This document shows, piece after piece, positions 47,690 to 61,129 of a stretch of DNA of 64,000 nucleotides. The position numbers and the translations under genes were made by a program. Numbering within the stretch: position 1 is the first letter of the stretch; each line of letters begins with the position of its first letter. The DNA is taken from assembly GCA_036873755.1 (NCBI GenBank), contig JAVTVY010020236.1, positions 1 through 64,000 on the forward strand, given 5' to 3'. The notes beneath the pieces were generated by a model. That model saw only the letters and a program-made list of their open reading frames with translations. It was not told the origin of the DNA and ran no database searches. This DNA comes from Hanleya hanleyi. Taxonomy: Eukaryota > Mollusca > Polyplacophora > Lepidopleurida > Hanleyidae.

Positions 47690-47899
47690 CATGGCCACAG
47701 GCCCGCAAAACAAGAGTTTTGGGGGGTATGGGCGGTGGTATTAGGGTGAAGTGTCGAAATATGGGGTCTCTATATATAACCCCATGCTTTATATAAATCC
47801 ACATCATGGGGTTATATATAGACCCCATATTTCGACACTTCGCCCTAATACCACCGCCCACACCCCCCAAAACTCTTGTTTTGCGGGTCTGTGCCCATG
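47690..47899. mobile_element. Near-perfect hairpin MITE, 210 bp
   Basis: Arms of about 96 bp, differing at only a few positions, surround an 18-bp loop (about 47786-47803). The arm words are CCCGCAAAACAAGAGTTTTG, GGGCGGTGGTATTAGGG, GTGTCGAAATATGGGGTC and ATATATAACCCCATG. No target duplication was found. The near-identity of the arms implies recent insertion or gene conversion. Confidence 0.9.
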
Positions 47900-50690
47900 A
47901 CATAACACCAAACGATCATGTTAATGGAGAAATAAATGACATTCGTGGAACATTTATATCTGTCGTTAGACATTTTCTTAGTCAACTGTAACACTGAGAA
48001 AAAGCCCTGTACAGAAATGAGAATAAAAATTTAATTTGTTTTTGGATACTTGGATAATGCCGGCTTCGGGCGATTACCAGTTCGCAAATTCGGAGATATA
48101 AATTGAAAGAATCACCATGCCTGAATAAAAACGTTACCATGGTGAACGGTATCTCGATATCTGCTATTTGTTTGGATTATCGAACAGTTGGGAGGAAAAA
48201 AGTTTCGACTATCGTTCTAACGTGACATTTATGAATACAATAACCAGATATGAGCTTACTTTTTTACAGCATGGAGAAGACTGCCTTGGGGATTCTCTGC
48301 CCACGACATGAACCAGTATTAGATATCAGGACAGGATGGTAATAGTAATTAGTGAGCGTTTATATGCAGGTCAATTGTAAATAGTGGTCCTTTCTATTAT
48401 ACCCCCAAATTAGCTTTTGGGGAATATTGTAAAATAGTTCGTAAATAACTACGTGCAATGCATATACAGTACATGATGATTAAAGCGTTATTTCTAATTG
48501 CTAAGGCAATTCCAGAAATTGTAACTCAAGTATATACTATTCTCTGTCCAAAGTGAAAAGATCGATGGTTGAACTGCATCTGAATACACTATGTTGATTT
48601 AAAATTGTGTCTATGGCGCAGGACACGGTGATATTATAAATCTATACAAATCATTGGATACCAACTATGGTTGGAGACAAAGAAGACAATTTAGAATCCT
48701 AAATACACATGCAAAATAACAATGAGTATTCCGGCCTTTGACATTCATCTATAACGAAATATAAAGATTTTTTTTGATGTGCAGGATATCAATGTTGGTC
48801 TTGCTTATGAAGTATTTCTGCCGTTTTGGGTTGGAGAATTTCTACATTATTGGATGAATATCTCATATTTTCACGAGGAAGTGCATTACCGAACTGCAGA
48901 GTTTCTTTTGAGGACAACTGATGCGTATGCGACGGCATGTTCCGACCATAAGCCGAGATGAGCAATCGTGTTCAAACAGTCGACAATATGAGCAATCGGG
49001 GCTGACCTAAGCCGACAGGACAAGGAACTGGCGACGAGGAGAATATCGAACAGGGGTACCAGCTGATGGACGTTTATAGAAAGGGAGATTCGCTACTCGA
49101 TTCCACCAACACAAATAATCTTATTTGCCACTTTATGAAGTCGACCGTTATTGGTACAGGGTCAGCCCTGTGTTGAGGCCCATTGATTTCTCCGTTCTAC
49201 ATATTTGTTTTTAGTATTCATCTGCCGGTATTCAATCACGGAGTCTATGACAGTCTTCCCGTGGCCCGCAATGATCAGTCTACATGTCAAAGAAGTCAAA
49301 CTATCGGCCCAGACCCACTGACAGTAGAGACAGTATGGTTACCAAGACGAAAAGAGCCGAATGGATTATATCGGACAATCAGAAAGATCTTGAGCGACGC
49401 AAAAGGCAGTCAATGGAAGATCGGTGTTGAGCATTTGCCGACATGCGCTGCTTTCCGGCCGACATGTTGGTCCGCTAATCCCGGACCGCAACTCCAAACA
49501 CTTGAGACGAACGGAAATCACGAATCTCGTATCAATGAAAAACCGCCACCCCACCACCATGTTTGGATGAACAATTCACAAAAGCTTGGAGTGTTTGTGA
49601 ACAATGTTTATCCAATCGATTGGACAGACGAGTATCGAATTGATGTAATCTCCCCAACCATCGCCATCACAGAGCTTATTCCTATCTCAAATACCATTCC
49701 GCTATGGTAGTCACATTCTAGCACTGGTGCCAGCAAACCATAACCTTATCAAAACATCATACATATCCCAAGGAGGCCTTTTGTGGGCAACTAGAGTATT
49801 TCATCTAAGTCTAATTTATTTCTGACGGACTATGATGTAAACACTAGGGATAATTGTAATGCCAATCGAAACACTATCATAATAACCAATCCAGTCAAGG
49901 GGGATGTAATATTGATGTATCTGTCTATAGTTCTTGCCTTTCAAACTCATATTACATGAGCAGTTACAATGAAGTATTTTTCTTTCCAAGTCCACAATCC
50001 TATAATTATTCTTAAATGGTCGTTTCTAAAGGGTTAAGGTGGTTCCTACCACAAACATTTGTCCGGTGATCAACCTTATTTTTTTAGTCTTGTTTTTGCT
50101 GTGAGTAGCTGGAGTGTTGATCAGTAGAAAAAAAACATTCAAACAGATGGACTTCAATCTAGCTTTTTCTGTAAATAGAAACTAATATCTCCTTGTCAGT
50201 CGTTTTGCCACAATCATGAAATATCAGTTTTCTGTACAACAAGGCAAGGAAGTCAAAGCATACAGATATATAGCCTCGACTATTGTTTAGTCATATCGAT
50301 AAACTTCAACGGATCTTAGAAAAACCGGAAAGTCGAATGTAAATGCATACACTTAACATGAATTATACTTTTTCATTGAACTGTAAGACGTTGGAAATTG
50401 CATTTTCATACATAGACACCATCTCCAAAATCGAAAATCCTCAGGTGACGTATGCTGATGTTGTAAACACAGATTCTCTGCTATGTTATCTTTTTATAAA
50501 TGGAATAAAACATGTGGGTATTCGTTCTACTTTTTTCATAAAAAGTTTTGAATGTACATATCCCCATAGTTTTCCAATATGTGCAACGTCCTTGGCTTCC
50601 CTGATAACGTCTCTTATCTGAAAAGCGATATATGACGTTGTTTTATGTGTGAATAAAGTAATATTGACATGAGATACATCCTTGGTTAGA
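47900..50690. other. ChAT 5' flank: no recognised gene
   Basis: A 175-codon plus-strand frame at 49183-49710 has no recognised motif and a random-looking composition. A 40-60-bp CAGTTTTCTGTACAACAAGG word near 50225 resembles 1575-1610, so another dispersed repeat is shared with the first inverted repeat. Confidence 0.4.
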
Positions 50691-50702
50691 GGCCCTGGCT
50701 TC

Positions 50703-51075
50703 CAACCAAGTGGAGTACACGAGCCCTAGTCTCGAAACGTGACGGACCATGGCCACGTCGAAACCGGCAGAACACCCCGAGCCTCAACTTCGAAACTTCG
50801 AACCAAACAGAACACACGAGCCCCAACCTCGAAAACGCCGAACCAAGTGAAACACACGAGCCCCAACTCAAAAACTCTTCCAACCAAGTGGAACAGAAGG
50901 GTCCCAACCTCGAAAACAACCGGCCAGGTGGAACATAAGTAATACACACGAGCCGCAACCTCGTAGAATTCGAATCAAGTGGAACACATGAGCCAAAACC
51001 TCGAAAACTTCGATACAAGTGGAACACACTAGCTCTAACCTCGAACACGGAGAACCAGGTAGAACACATATCGGA
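50703..51075. repeat. ~40-bp minisatellite, about nine diverged copies
   Basis: The unit holds GAGCCCCAACCTCGAAAAC then a CCAAGTGGAACACAC word. It is open on both strands (50686-51084 minus, 50739-50942 plus), which is a composition effect of a C/A-rich unit and not a gene. Confidence 0.85.
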
Positions 51076-51079
51076 TCCA

Positions 51080-52755
51080 TTCAAATGTTATACACTTTAT
51101 TAAATATAGTCTGCGAGATCCAGTGATAATGTACAAAGGAATATCTTCAGGAACCAACGTCTCAAGATACTTTGAGAGTTTATCGGTATTCCATTTACTT
51201 AATGTGGTGTCACCATGGTATTTTATCCAAGTACTTCAGTATCGATGATTGCATGCAGTTTCCTTTGACGTCCAGATAATTATATAGACACTACTGTTTT
51301 TCCGTTCCGTTTTCCGCCGTGTCAACAATGTAATATAATAAAAAGTCGATTACTATATATCTTAGCTCAACCCATTCACAATTCATACCGCATTTAAATT
51401 ACCCTACTAAATATTTGCACCAAGGGCGTTTAATCTAGCAACTAATTTGTCAAATAAAATCCCCAGATGTTTTTTTCTCAACAATATATCAATCTCGACA
51501 ACGAGGCAATATTTGTTTGAAACCAATCGTGGGGAAACAAGTCCCTCGCGTGTAAGACACTGGAGTGGGATTGGAAGGCGCGTTAATCCGGACCAGAATT
51601 GTGGGATCCCCAAGGCGGGCATTACATCACGAGTGTCAAACCGACCATCTAGTAGTCATTATGTCTTTCCTATAATAGTATGGGCCCAGCCAAATCACTG
51701 TATTAACCCGGCTACATGATCTATGGATCGCGTGCAACACGCGACCGCGCCGAGATCCCTTGCGTTTCTTTGTCGTGCATTAATATTTAATGTCATGTGA
51801 ATTCCCGGCAAACCGACCCACAATAGACACTTGTACCTGGCATCTGTTTTCAGGGCGAACCACGCAATAGAAAGACAATGGCATAAGAAACCAGACTTCC
51901 TTGTGGCAGAAGCTGTCTTGTAGGTAATCAGATGGGATAGACAACCCAGAGAATATAGAACTATTGATATGCTTGGTGGGATAATCATATTGGGATGAAA
52001 AAAGAGACAACACACAGTTTCTGAACAGTGATTCTCATTGCGAATCAGTATGATGGATCGAGGGTCATTATATTTCTCATAATTCACTGGAAATCAAGCC
52101 TGAAAATGTATATAGTCTGGAAAATTATAAAGCATGTACGGAAAATTCGGTCATAAAATTCAAACGGAAATATTTCATTTGCATTAGCACTATACATGTT
52201 GCGGTACTGATTGATTACTCAAACAGTATACATATATAGTTTCCCAAAGAAAATGGTGAGGAGTTCATGGTCCTTTCTTGTTGTGTGATTTTGACAATAG
52301 AATACATGGAGTAATATCTTCAATAAAAATCAGGGCAACTTATCACGTATTTACTTGTTAGAAGATCCTGTCATCTTGGTGCATGATTTTCATATATATT
52401 TACTTAAACGCGTGTGAGTATTAATCTAAACTTATTGCGAATCATAGAAATTCATATTATGCCGACTGACGCCTCGCCTAATGTAAATTTTACTGACCCG
52501 ATATATTTCTGTATTGGGTTACTGACAAACAGTGAATATGCTTCTCTCTTGCAAGAAACCATCTCATGCTTTTTTTTTGTTGATGCATATTTGGAATTTA
52601 TGCTAGTTGTCATACGAAAGAAGCCCTTCGAGTATTCTTTTGTAGCCGACGGTTGAATATAGAATTTCGAATCTGCCGATTCTCCAATTGCAATATCTAT
52701 ACGAAATGTGGTAACAACATATACCAAGAGCATGAACATATTCCAGGACCAGTGA
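51080..52755. other. No recognised gene
   Basis: AT-rich DNA with several chance frames on both strands (51447-51719, 51695-52087, 52452-52874). None has a recognisable domain. Confidence 0.4.
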
Positions 52756-52759
52756 TTAA

Positions 52760-53195
52760 GGATGTCCGCTGGTGGTAAATCAAAGTAATTAACTTTTTGA
52801 ATAATGTGTGTTGTTGCATTCATAATTGTGTAATATGAGGAAAAACAAAGAAAAAAATATAGGTTGTTGTGCATTTTTTAGCTGTAGGCAACGTTAAGTG
52901 GACTGACCCATGCTCAATTAGATAACCCAGAAAGCATAGGGAATAGCCCTAGTTTTGAAGCATATTCATGAAAAATTCATATAAATAGTATTTAACTTTT
53001 TCTTATATTCTAACTGTTTGCAGATAATCACAATGTCTATCAAAATTTAGCAAATTGGATGGATGTTGGTGTGCAAAATTCTCGGCTAGAAGGCTTTCAA
53101 AGGAAATCCCCATCTCTTAACCTAGGGAAGGGAGATAACCCAATAGAAAAACAGGCAAAATGGCTGCCAAAGTCAAAAACCACCAGCGGACATCC
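52760..53195. mobile_element. TTAA-flanked MITE, copy 1 (436 bp)
   Basis: The ends are GGATGTCCGCTGGTGG and CCACCAGCGGACATCC, with TTAA at 52756-52759 and 53196-53199. A TTAA target is the signature of piggyBac-type transposition. The interior is non-coding and AT-rich. Confidence 0.88.
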
Positions 53196-53199
53196 TTAA

Positions 53200-54170
53200 G
53201 TACCTTACTATACATGCTATCTTATGAATACGACCAAGTGCAGAACTGTCCATTGCTTTCTATTCATCAAGCATTATATAGATGATCCCCTCACTTTGGA
53301 TAATTCATATTCGTTTCGAGAAATTTATCTATCAACCTCTTCTGGATTTGGACAACAACTAATAGTCCATGTGTGAGTAATTTCACAGATATCTTCATTT
53401 ATATGAGAAGGGTTAACCTTTACATCGCCTCTAAGACAAGACATACATCCACAATCGTACCACTTTCTGTATTCTGATATTCCGAGAGAACATATATCTC
53501 CCTGCCTTTTGTAGATCTTTCGAGAAAAACCAAATGACGATTCCGTCCAACGTCACACAAAGCTACTTCGATTCGGAGACTAGTTTGAACAAGGCTATCA
53601 ATCCATGCATTCTAGTTTTCTTAGACTCGATAAATATCACAAATTTATTTAGCATTAAGATCTTAGAGCGCAACATCTCCAGCGCCAAATGGTCCTGAAG
53701 CCTGATGACGTAGGCCCCCTACATCCATGACAATAAAATACCACTTCTATCCCTTGATGCAATGCAGGCTCCCAACATCCATGGCAATTAAATGACAGGT
53801 GAGCATCGTTATACAATTCAATTAGCCGGTCACCTCCTTAGTGTAACATGACATCAACTTAATTGCCAGCACGAGATCCCTGAGCTAAGCTGGCACAGTC
53901 TGAAGAGCAAGCTTTAATTTGGTGTATCGGGTTACATATAGGCCTTCACGCCTTGCGGGACATGTACTTTGCATGTACAATGACAATTTAATTGGTTTCG
54001 TGTTACACAATCCATGTTACATTTGTAGATGAATGTTCACGTGTCATACAGATGAATGGAAATACAATTCATCACGTGACTGAGAGATATATAATACGTC
54101 ATCAGCGTATGGGACCATTGGGTAGCTAACAATTCATATAAAAGTCAGAGAAATAATACGTCGAAAAATA
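53200..54170. other. No recognised gene
   Basis: I see only short chance frames. CCTACATCCATGACAAT and CCCAACATCCATGGCAAT (53719 and 53772) form a small local duplication. Confidence 0.4.
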
Positions 54171-55290
54171 ACAATACAAGCGTCGTATAGGACATTCAGT
54201 AGACATGAAGCCGTTTCGCATCCATAATTCATCAGGCATTATTAGCATCTTTCTTCAAACAAAATAAAAGAAATATATATATATATAACACAAGATAGTT
54301 TCTCGCAAGAGAGAAGTGGTCATTTATCAATGATGCCGACAATACATCATGATGTTCCTATCGACAAATCCGTATATCAAAAATCTGTATTCTTCTCAAT
54401 TAATTTCAAAGTTATTTCTTGATTATTGTATCTCAGTCAGGCTTACTTCACCAATAGTCTGATGAAGTCAGAGAGGTTCAGATTTTCAGACTGACTGAGG
54501 TATCGCAGTTATACAGTGGGAGTAGAGGCAAAATCTACGGACTGACATATATATGCGGTTATAACGGTTATCATGGTAATATAAATCGATACTTTATTAG
54601 TCATCGAATTATTAAGCTGGATGGGCTTCATTTGATGTCAGTTTATTTCCATTTATAAAAGGGTGACTGAAGGACATTTAAATTGCACAGGTAAAGATTA
54701 TCAACATTTTCATTTGGTACAGATCAATTTGGGAATTTTAGAATCCATTCGAAAGCACTAAATCAAAAGACTTTAAATAACAGATGGATAGTATCAAGAA
54801 CGTATAGCACCTATTGACATTAAATAGGTTGATTTGACACACAAGAGTCTCATAGGGTGCTACGTTCCGGTTATTGTCCTATGTTATATATATAGACTAA
54901 CATGACTAACTACATCTAGTATTAAAAGTTCATGGGAGGCGTCAGATCTGACATTCCATATTTACCCATCGTCCATAAACGAATTTCCGCGGCAATAACT
55001 GAAAGACTATTTCGCATCATAGTCAGCACCAATTCCAAATGTGTATGAAATAAGAAGGCTTTCTTCAAAGAGAGAAGCTGTCAGCAGTTTTTGATGATGT
55101 AAGCAAGCCATGATGTTCCTTACATGAAAACCTAATCACTGACCATTATTCTCCATCCAACTTAATTCCGAAGTCGTTTTCCAGAGTATGTGTCAGTCAC
55201 GCTTTGATTGGGGTTGTTCATTTGAACACCACGAAGATGTTAAACACGTGATATTAAATTTCCCTTAGCCCTCAGATTCACCCGATTGTT
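54170..55290 (+). repeat. Two Penelope-like terminal modules in tandem orientation
   Basis: The first module (54178-54540) has AAGCGTCGTATAGGACATTC, TTTCGCATCCATAATTC and CATCATGATGTTCC. The second (54940-55290) has GCGTCAGATCTGACATTC, AATTTCCGCGGCAATAAC, CCATGATGTTCC and a GTTCATTTGAACACCACGAAG block. Both are truncated and diverged. Confidence 0.6.
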
Positions 55291-56472
55291 ACTTTGCCAC
55301 TAAACGCTGCCGCTCAGTGGAAGTATGGCTTGGGAAGCTGTGTGAAGTGAGTTTGATATTGGATATTGGATATTGGAAATTCTGGCGTGGGATGTATGTG
55401 CGTGTGGGATGGTAGGGTGAGTTATATATATGTGTGTTGGAGAGGATGGGGCGGGTATGAAGACTGATCAATTTTCAATGCCTTGTATATTCTACCAAGC
55501 CAATTTAAGTTGTTATCGTGTCGACTTAATCTATACTGTAGACTATTAGAGTAACAAATATATGGAATTAAAGACTTAACCAGGAAATCCCTTCATTGAG
55601 AAGCGTTTCCTGTGTTAATGATTCTCTTGTCTATTATTAGATCATTTCTAGTCATCATTTTTCACAAAATGTCCATCGCTAAGCGATCATCTGACAGTCG
55701 ATAATGAGATAGACAGGTGTGTGCAGTGAATAGATAACCCAGATTATGTATTCATCCTCCTTTATATCATACACTAATGATGACAGAATATAAGCGGACT
55801 TTCCGGTAAGATCGTCTCGTTCTTACATCTTTTATTCAATAAGGTTATAACTATGCATCAAGTAACAGACTAACAGCACACCAAATCATCAAATCATTGA
55901 TATGTACAACGAGAAAGTTATTCACAGACAGTTTCAAATAAACAAGCAACGTTATTGAAGTCAACTCTTAGGCAAACAAAACTGATTAAAGATATTTTTC
56001 CTAAACAATTTTTGTGGAACCGATCATATATTAAAAAATACTGGAGTAACAAACACAACATGAATACAGATTGAAAGACCAGACAATACGATCTAGGTAC
56101 CCTGCAGGTATACATTTTGGGACCATTGATATATTGCAATAAAGTAGAGCACGTAAAAGAAAATAAAATTGTTTTGCAGATGTCAAAATTTAAATATGTA
56201 TTCTAGACAAGGAGCTCATTATCAAGTTCACGCTGTTGAAATAGTTCTGGACAGCCACCTGGCTGCCACGTCTTAATCCTGAAAAATGTCAGATGATCGA
56301 CTGCAACAAAATCTATATTTCGTTTCGAAATGTATGATTCTGCAACGAACGCATGGATGGCGATATCTTATTTGACAAAAAAAACCTGTTATTATCATAG
56401 AAATATGTGCCACAAATGCGTCGGTATCAATGTAAAACAATTTTTCTTGGGGCCCCAGAGTCATTATTAGTA

Positions 56473-58100
56473 AAACAAGCGTCTAGTCCGCCATTCAATA
56501 CTCAGCCGTCGTCCATTGAAGAATTTTCGCATTCGTTAGCAGCAAATTCAATAACATACATACAATACATAAACATATGCTAGTTTCCAGGACGCGTTCA
56601 ACAGTTTTCCATGATGCCGACAAGACATTGTGATGTTCCAAAAATAGCAAATCCATATCGCTGATCAATAAAATTAATACATATGATTTTCGTTGTTAAG
56701 TCGTTAACTGGGGAATATTTAGAGAATGATCTGCCTCAATCACGCATTTTGGTGATTGTTCATATGAACCTCATGAGGATATTAAAGTACATACGGGATT
56801 CATATGGCCCCTAGCCCGGGGTGAAGCGGAATTATACACAAGATACGAAAGTTAACGCCGAAGATATTTTTCTATCACTCGTATTTTTCTATCAGCATGC
56901 GACATTCTTCGCCAAATTTGAGAAACTTTGAGTGGGGGTGCTTGGCGGCTATAGAGCTGTTCTACAAGTTTCTGCAATACTGTTTTGTAATGCTGATTGA
57001 AATCTTCGCATTTTCACATAATATGGCAAATGCTACTAGGTCAGATATGTATACGCCATATGCAGGTCCCACTGGAATATTTCTGTTCCTCAAGGGAAAG
57101 TTTACGATGTCGAAATTGTAATCATCTCTTTCTTGTCGTATGGTCGACGAGAGAGACAGTGCGCTTCATTTTTTAGAGATATAGGTCTAAATATGAAGTG
57201 CCGTTAAGGTTATCTACAGTTTCCTTCAAATCCAGTGAAGGTGGATATATATCCTTCACTGCGTCATTTATATATCGATTATCCACTGCGAGAAGATCGC
57301 CTATATAGGGTTTGGTGAAGGAGGAGGAACGGGCTTGGAAATGATCGGTTTTTGAAAAGTCGATTGACGATACCCCCGTCACAATAGCGCAAAACCATAC
57401 ATATGCACAACATGCATGAGCTACTTCATATATGTATGGCGAATCACCTGAAAAATCTGTTGTACGAGTTTATCAAGAACGTGGGACCACGTCTTGAATG
57501 TTAATCATGCATAGCACTGGGAAATTGCATATAATTTAGATAAAATCGCCTTTTTGCTAGATCATTATGGTCTTACTGGATAGTTTCCATACAAATAACC
57601 CATACAGTATATTGTATAATAATGTAGTCATACCTCTTCCACACAGGGAGATTTCCCATCCCTACACAATATCACCAAAGTTATACGCAAATATTTGTAC
57701 GGTCAATTTTATATTTGAACGAGAATTTTTTTTTTGGGGGGGGGGCGGGATTCTTATAGCATTTCCTCTCTAGCATAATAAACTTCATCTCGATGTACAT
57801 GATTCCACTTTAGGTCATGGCAAAATTATGCAGCTTATTGCCAGATGCACTTGGACACATAAATAGGTAAACAAAAACTAAAATCATATGCTGATTGGAT
57901 TTGATATATGGAACACTGCATGTCTTGTCGGCATTTCGAAACTGTTGACGCTTTACTCTTGCAGAAAGTTCATGTATAATATAACTGCTTTTTTATTTGG
58001 TACTAATGATGTTATACGAATATAGGACTTTGGATTCTGGATGCGGACATTTTTTATTGGACGACGACTGAATATTGAATTAGGCGTCAGATCAGACATT
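56473..58100. mobile_element. Penelope-like element copy with inverted terminal modules
   Basis: The left module (56473-56840) reads GCGTCTAGTCCGCCATTC at its outer end. The inverted partner (57890-58100) ends in GGACGACGACTGAATATTG. Between them is a minus-strand RT C-terminal fragment (56875-57385) and then AT-rich DNA with a T-run/G-run at 57727-57747. A further module begins immediately at 58104, making a head-to-head junction. Confidence 0.6.
56875..57385 (-). pseudogene. Penelope-like reverse transcriptase fragment (palm motif to thumb), decayed
   Basis: On the minus strand the frame 57173-57382 gives KPYIGDLLAVDNRYINDAV and IYPPSLDLKETVDN plus GTSYLDLYL. This is the region around the RT catalytic YxDD motif, here YIGD, so one catalytic aspartate is lost. 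After a frame change, KKDDYNFDIVNFPLRNRNIP and GPAYGVYISDLVAFA follow. The element is catalytically dead. The matching region at 5265-5530 is shorter. Confidence 0.75.
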
Positions 58101-58103
58101 CAA

Positions 58104-58840
58104 CAGTCAGTCGTCGTCCTCAAAGAATTTCCGCGTCAATAATCGAAGGACTTTTTTCGTATGACTGTTATTTTCAATTCCACATATGCATAAAATGAAA
58201 ATTTAAGAAAAACAAGGTGGTTTCCTCCTTTGAAAACACTGACTGAATCTATTGGCAAAGAAAAATGCACTAATCCCTCGTATAAGCAGACATTATATAT
58301 CCACATATCCCTTGAGAACATGAATATTATATAATGAGAATCTAGTTTTGGATTGCTTCAATCCAGATGAGAAACTGCATCCTAAAATGCTTTTGCGAAA
58401 ATGCAGCAGCCACGTAGTAACAGGCTAGTTTAACCAAGGTTTAGCACCTCCACAAAAAGATTGTTTATCATGTATAATCTAGTACAACCAGTATAATTAA
58501 CATTTGAGACATATGAACAGTGACAATCAAAGCGTGACTGAGATATATCATTCTCTAGATGACGACTTTACTACGAATATGTCATATGGATTAAGAATAC
58601 TGATCAGCGATAAGGATTTGATATTTTTGGAACATCATGATGTCTTGCCGGCACCATTGAAAATTGTTGACCGCTTCTCTCTTGTAGGAAACCAGCCTAT
58701 GTTCATGTATACTATGATTGTCTTTTTAAATTTAGTACTAATAATAATAATGGAATATGGAAAAGGTCTTTGGATTATGGAAGTGGATATACTTTAATGG
58801 ACGACGGCTGAATTATGAATGACGGACCAAACGCTTGTAA
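58104..58840. repeat. Inverted pair of Penelope-like terminal modules
   Basis: The left module starts GCGTCAGATCAGACATTC and reads AATTTCCGCGTCAATAATCG. The right module (58590-58840) reads GGAACATCATGATGTCTTG, CTTTGGATTATGGAAGTGG and GACGACGGCTGAATTATG, ending in GACCAAACGCTTGTA. The 97-codon frame over the right module is part of this repeat and is not counted as a gene. Confidence 0.6.
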
Positions 58841-60149
58841 TACTTGAAACTCATACTTTAATATCCCCCTTCTGCCTTCAAAACTGATAATCGATTCATA
58901 AGAGACCACATCACGCCATATATTCTGAAAGTCTCATATATGGGAATGTGGCCAATAGAAATTCCCACCAACCAGTCTACCCACATCACACCTGGCAGGA
59001 TATAAGAATTTCCAAATGCAATGATCTCATCTAATACAAAATCCCACCAACCACCCCACCCACATCATCACACCGGCCAAGATAGAAGAAGTCCCAATTC
59101 ATTGATCTCATCTACTTGAAATCCCCACCAATGACAAATATGGCAAATTCATGTAAAGTAATAAAAGTGTCGGGGTTGGGGGACCAAACATTGTTTCAGC
59201 AGTTATGGCGGGTGATAGACGAACCATTTTACTGCTTGAAGTCTGGGAGAACTTCAATTTTACAGACCCCCCACGCTTCCCGGTAATAAAAGATTCGTCC
59301 CTAAGAGTGTATGCCAGCTAAATTGGACTGTAACCATGAACATGGTGAAACATTACTATTTTTCATACTTGCAATAATTTCCCTACGCGTTTATCAAATA
59401 TTCTAGTTTGGCCAGGGCTGCCTCCAGTTTGTGACACAGAAGATGGGACTGGGTACAATCTGATTAACGTCGCGAAGACGCCGGTGATATACCAAATTGC
59501 TTCACCCACCTTGTCTGCACGTGCGGGCAAATATTCAAAGGGCGCTGAATTGAGGGATGCTTTCCAAGTCACGTTCTGTACAGCTCTAGAGAGCGCACAA
59601 CTTAACTGGAGAATGAGTTGGAACCTGTACTCCATTCAAATGTATCTCTTAATCTCCAAAGACTAAATAGCATTAATGATGAGAAAAATGAGGGGACGAG
59701 CCCCATGAGTACAACATTCTCATTTGGCCATTTGATTGCTACAATTCCTTCTAGACCAGACATTTTACTTTGAACATCAAACGACATTTCCGAAGTACGT
59801 TTCCATAGCGACAACGCCTGGTTAACACAGAGTGAATGTGGAACTAGAGTGTTCTCATTCTCTCTCGCTCTCCCTCTCTCTTTAGCCAATTATTCTCTTT
59901 CAAACAAAGAAAGATAGATTTCATTGTACATCTGATTAGGATCATTATATTCGCTTGATTAAGCGTTATTACAGAATAAATACATTAATAATATGTCCCA
60001 GCCACATAATTAAGAAGAAAGGTCATATTTTCTAAGGCAGGATTATATCCTATCTTATCCTATCCTGTCGTTCGTGTAAAATAAATGCGAACTTTCTTCA
60101 CGTTCATTTCTTCCCTATTACAGATTGTCAAATTAGAACATAATTGGGG

Positions 60150-60151
<2 letters not shown>

Positions 60152-60187
<36 letters not shown>

Positions 60188-60199
60188 TTCACCATTATT

Positions 60200-60232
<33 letters not shown>
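60152..60232. repeat. (TA)n microsatellite, two tracts
   Basis: Two TA tracts of roughly 30 bp each are separated by CGTTCACCATTATTCC. Likely polymorphic. Confidence 0.95.
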
Positions 60233-60236
<4 letters not shown>

Positions 60237-61129
60237 CATACCATTATTAATTCCACATGTAGTTAATTGTACTACACATATGCTGACAGCCTATCTCTTG
60301 AAGTCAGAGAACGTATTTTTGGTGCTCTCTGTCAGTAACAAACAAGAACATTTACAATTTCACCAGCCCGATCCATTTATTTTTAAAAGAACTCTGATTC
60401 TATATGGGACAATCGAAAATCACTAGCCAGTAATGGCGCTGTACGCGAACACGAACTAGACAGAAGATCCATATCGCTGAAGATATAGCGAAAACATATC
60501 GAATTACATACACCGCCAGTAAGAAAATTCCTAATTAGTTTCGTTAACATGCATGCAATGTATGAAGAGAGTCTCTCCATGCTGTGATAACGAAGACAAT
60601 CCCAACGCTCAAGGTCGAAATATCGAACAGTTCCACTCTCATCAAACAAGAATAGTATGGAGTTCACCATCTTCACAGTGATCATATGGACGAACGTGAA
60701 TGATTGATGTGGTCAGATAGGAATACAAGATACATATTATATACCTTTCATCCCAATCAATATGTAAGACATTTCTTCTCTATTCTCGCATTCAAATCAG
60801 ACTTCTTCTGGAGGAAGAAATGCAATTTGACAAATAACAGAAACAGAACAACACCATTCCTCCGTATTTTTCAAAATATATCAGATAAAAACATGTGCGA
60901 GTGAAAATTATTTCATAGCAGCCTAAACATTTTAACGTAAGACAATTATACGAATTTATTTATCGCTCATTAGGAATTCAAGAACTTTGTGAGCGGGAAA
61001 ACATAAACCTTGATTCCTTGATATTTAAGAAGAAATAGTCGAACAGATAATATATTGTAAGTGTCGAACATGATTATTATGAATAAATGAAGTTTCTATC
61101 TCACATTACGTGTGCCAGTAACATCCCTA

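Noticed and set aside
49183..49710. 175-codon plus-strand frame
   Set aside because: It is long enough to notice, but I see no domain, no splice context and no conserved block. Its antisense is partly open as well. Left as unsupported.
50686..51084. 132-codon minus-strand frame with Cys/Ser-rich repeats
   Set aside because: It coincides exactly with the 40-bp minisatellite, and the opposite strand is also open.
58504..58797. 97-codon plus-strand frame
   Set aside because: It lies in a Penelope-like terminal module that recurs elsewhere with stops, so the open frame is incidental.
59363..59889. Minus-strand frames considered as the missing vesicular transporter or first ChAT exon
   Set aside because: No transmembrane pattern or transporter motif, and no donor site in a suitable phase could be justified.
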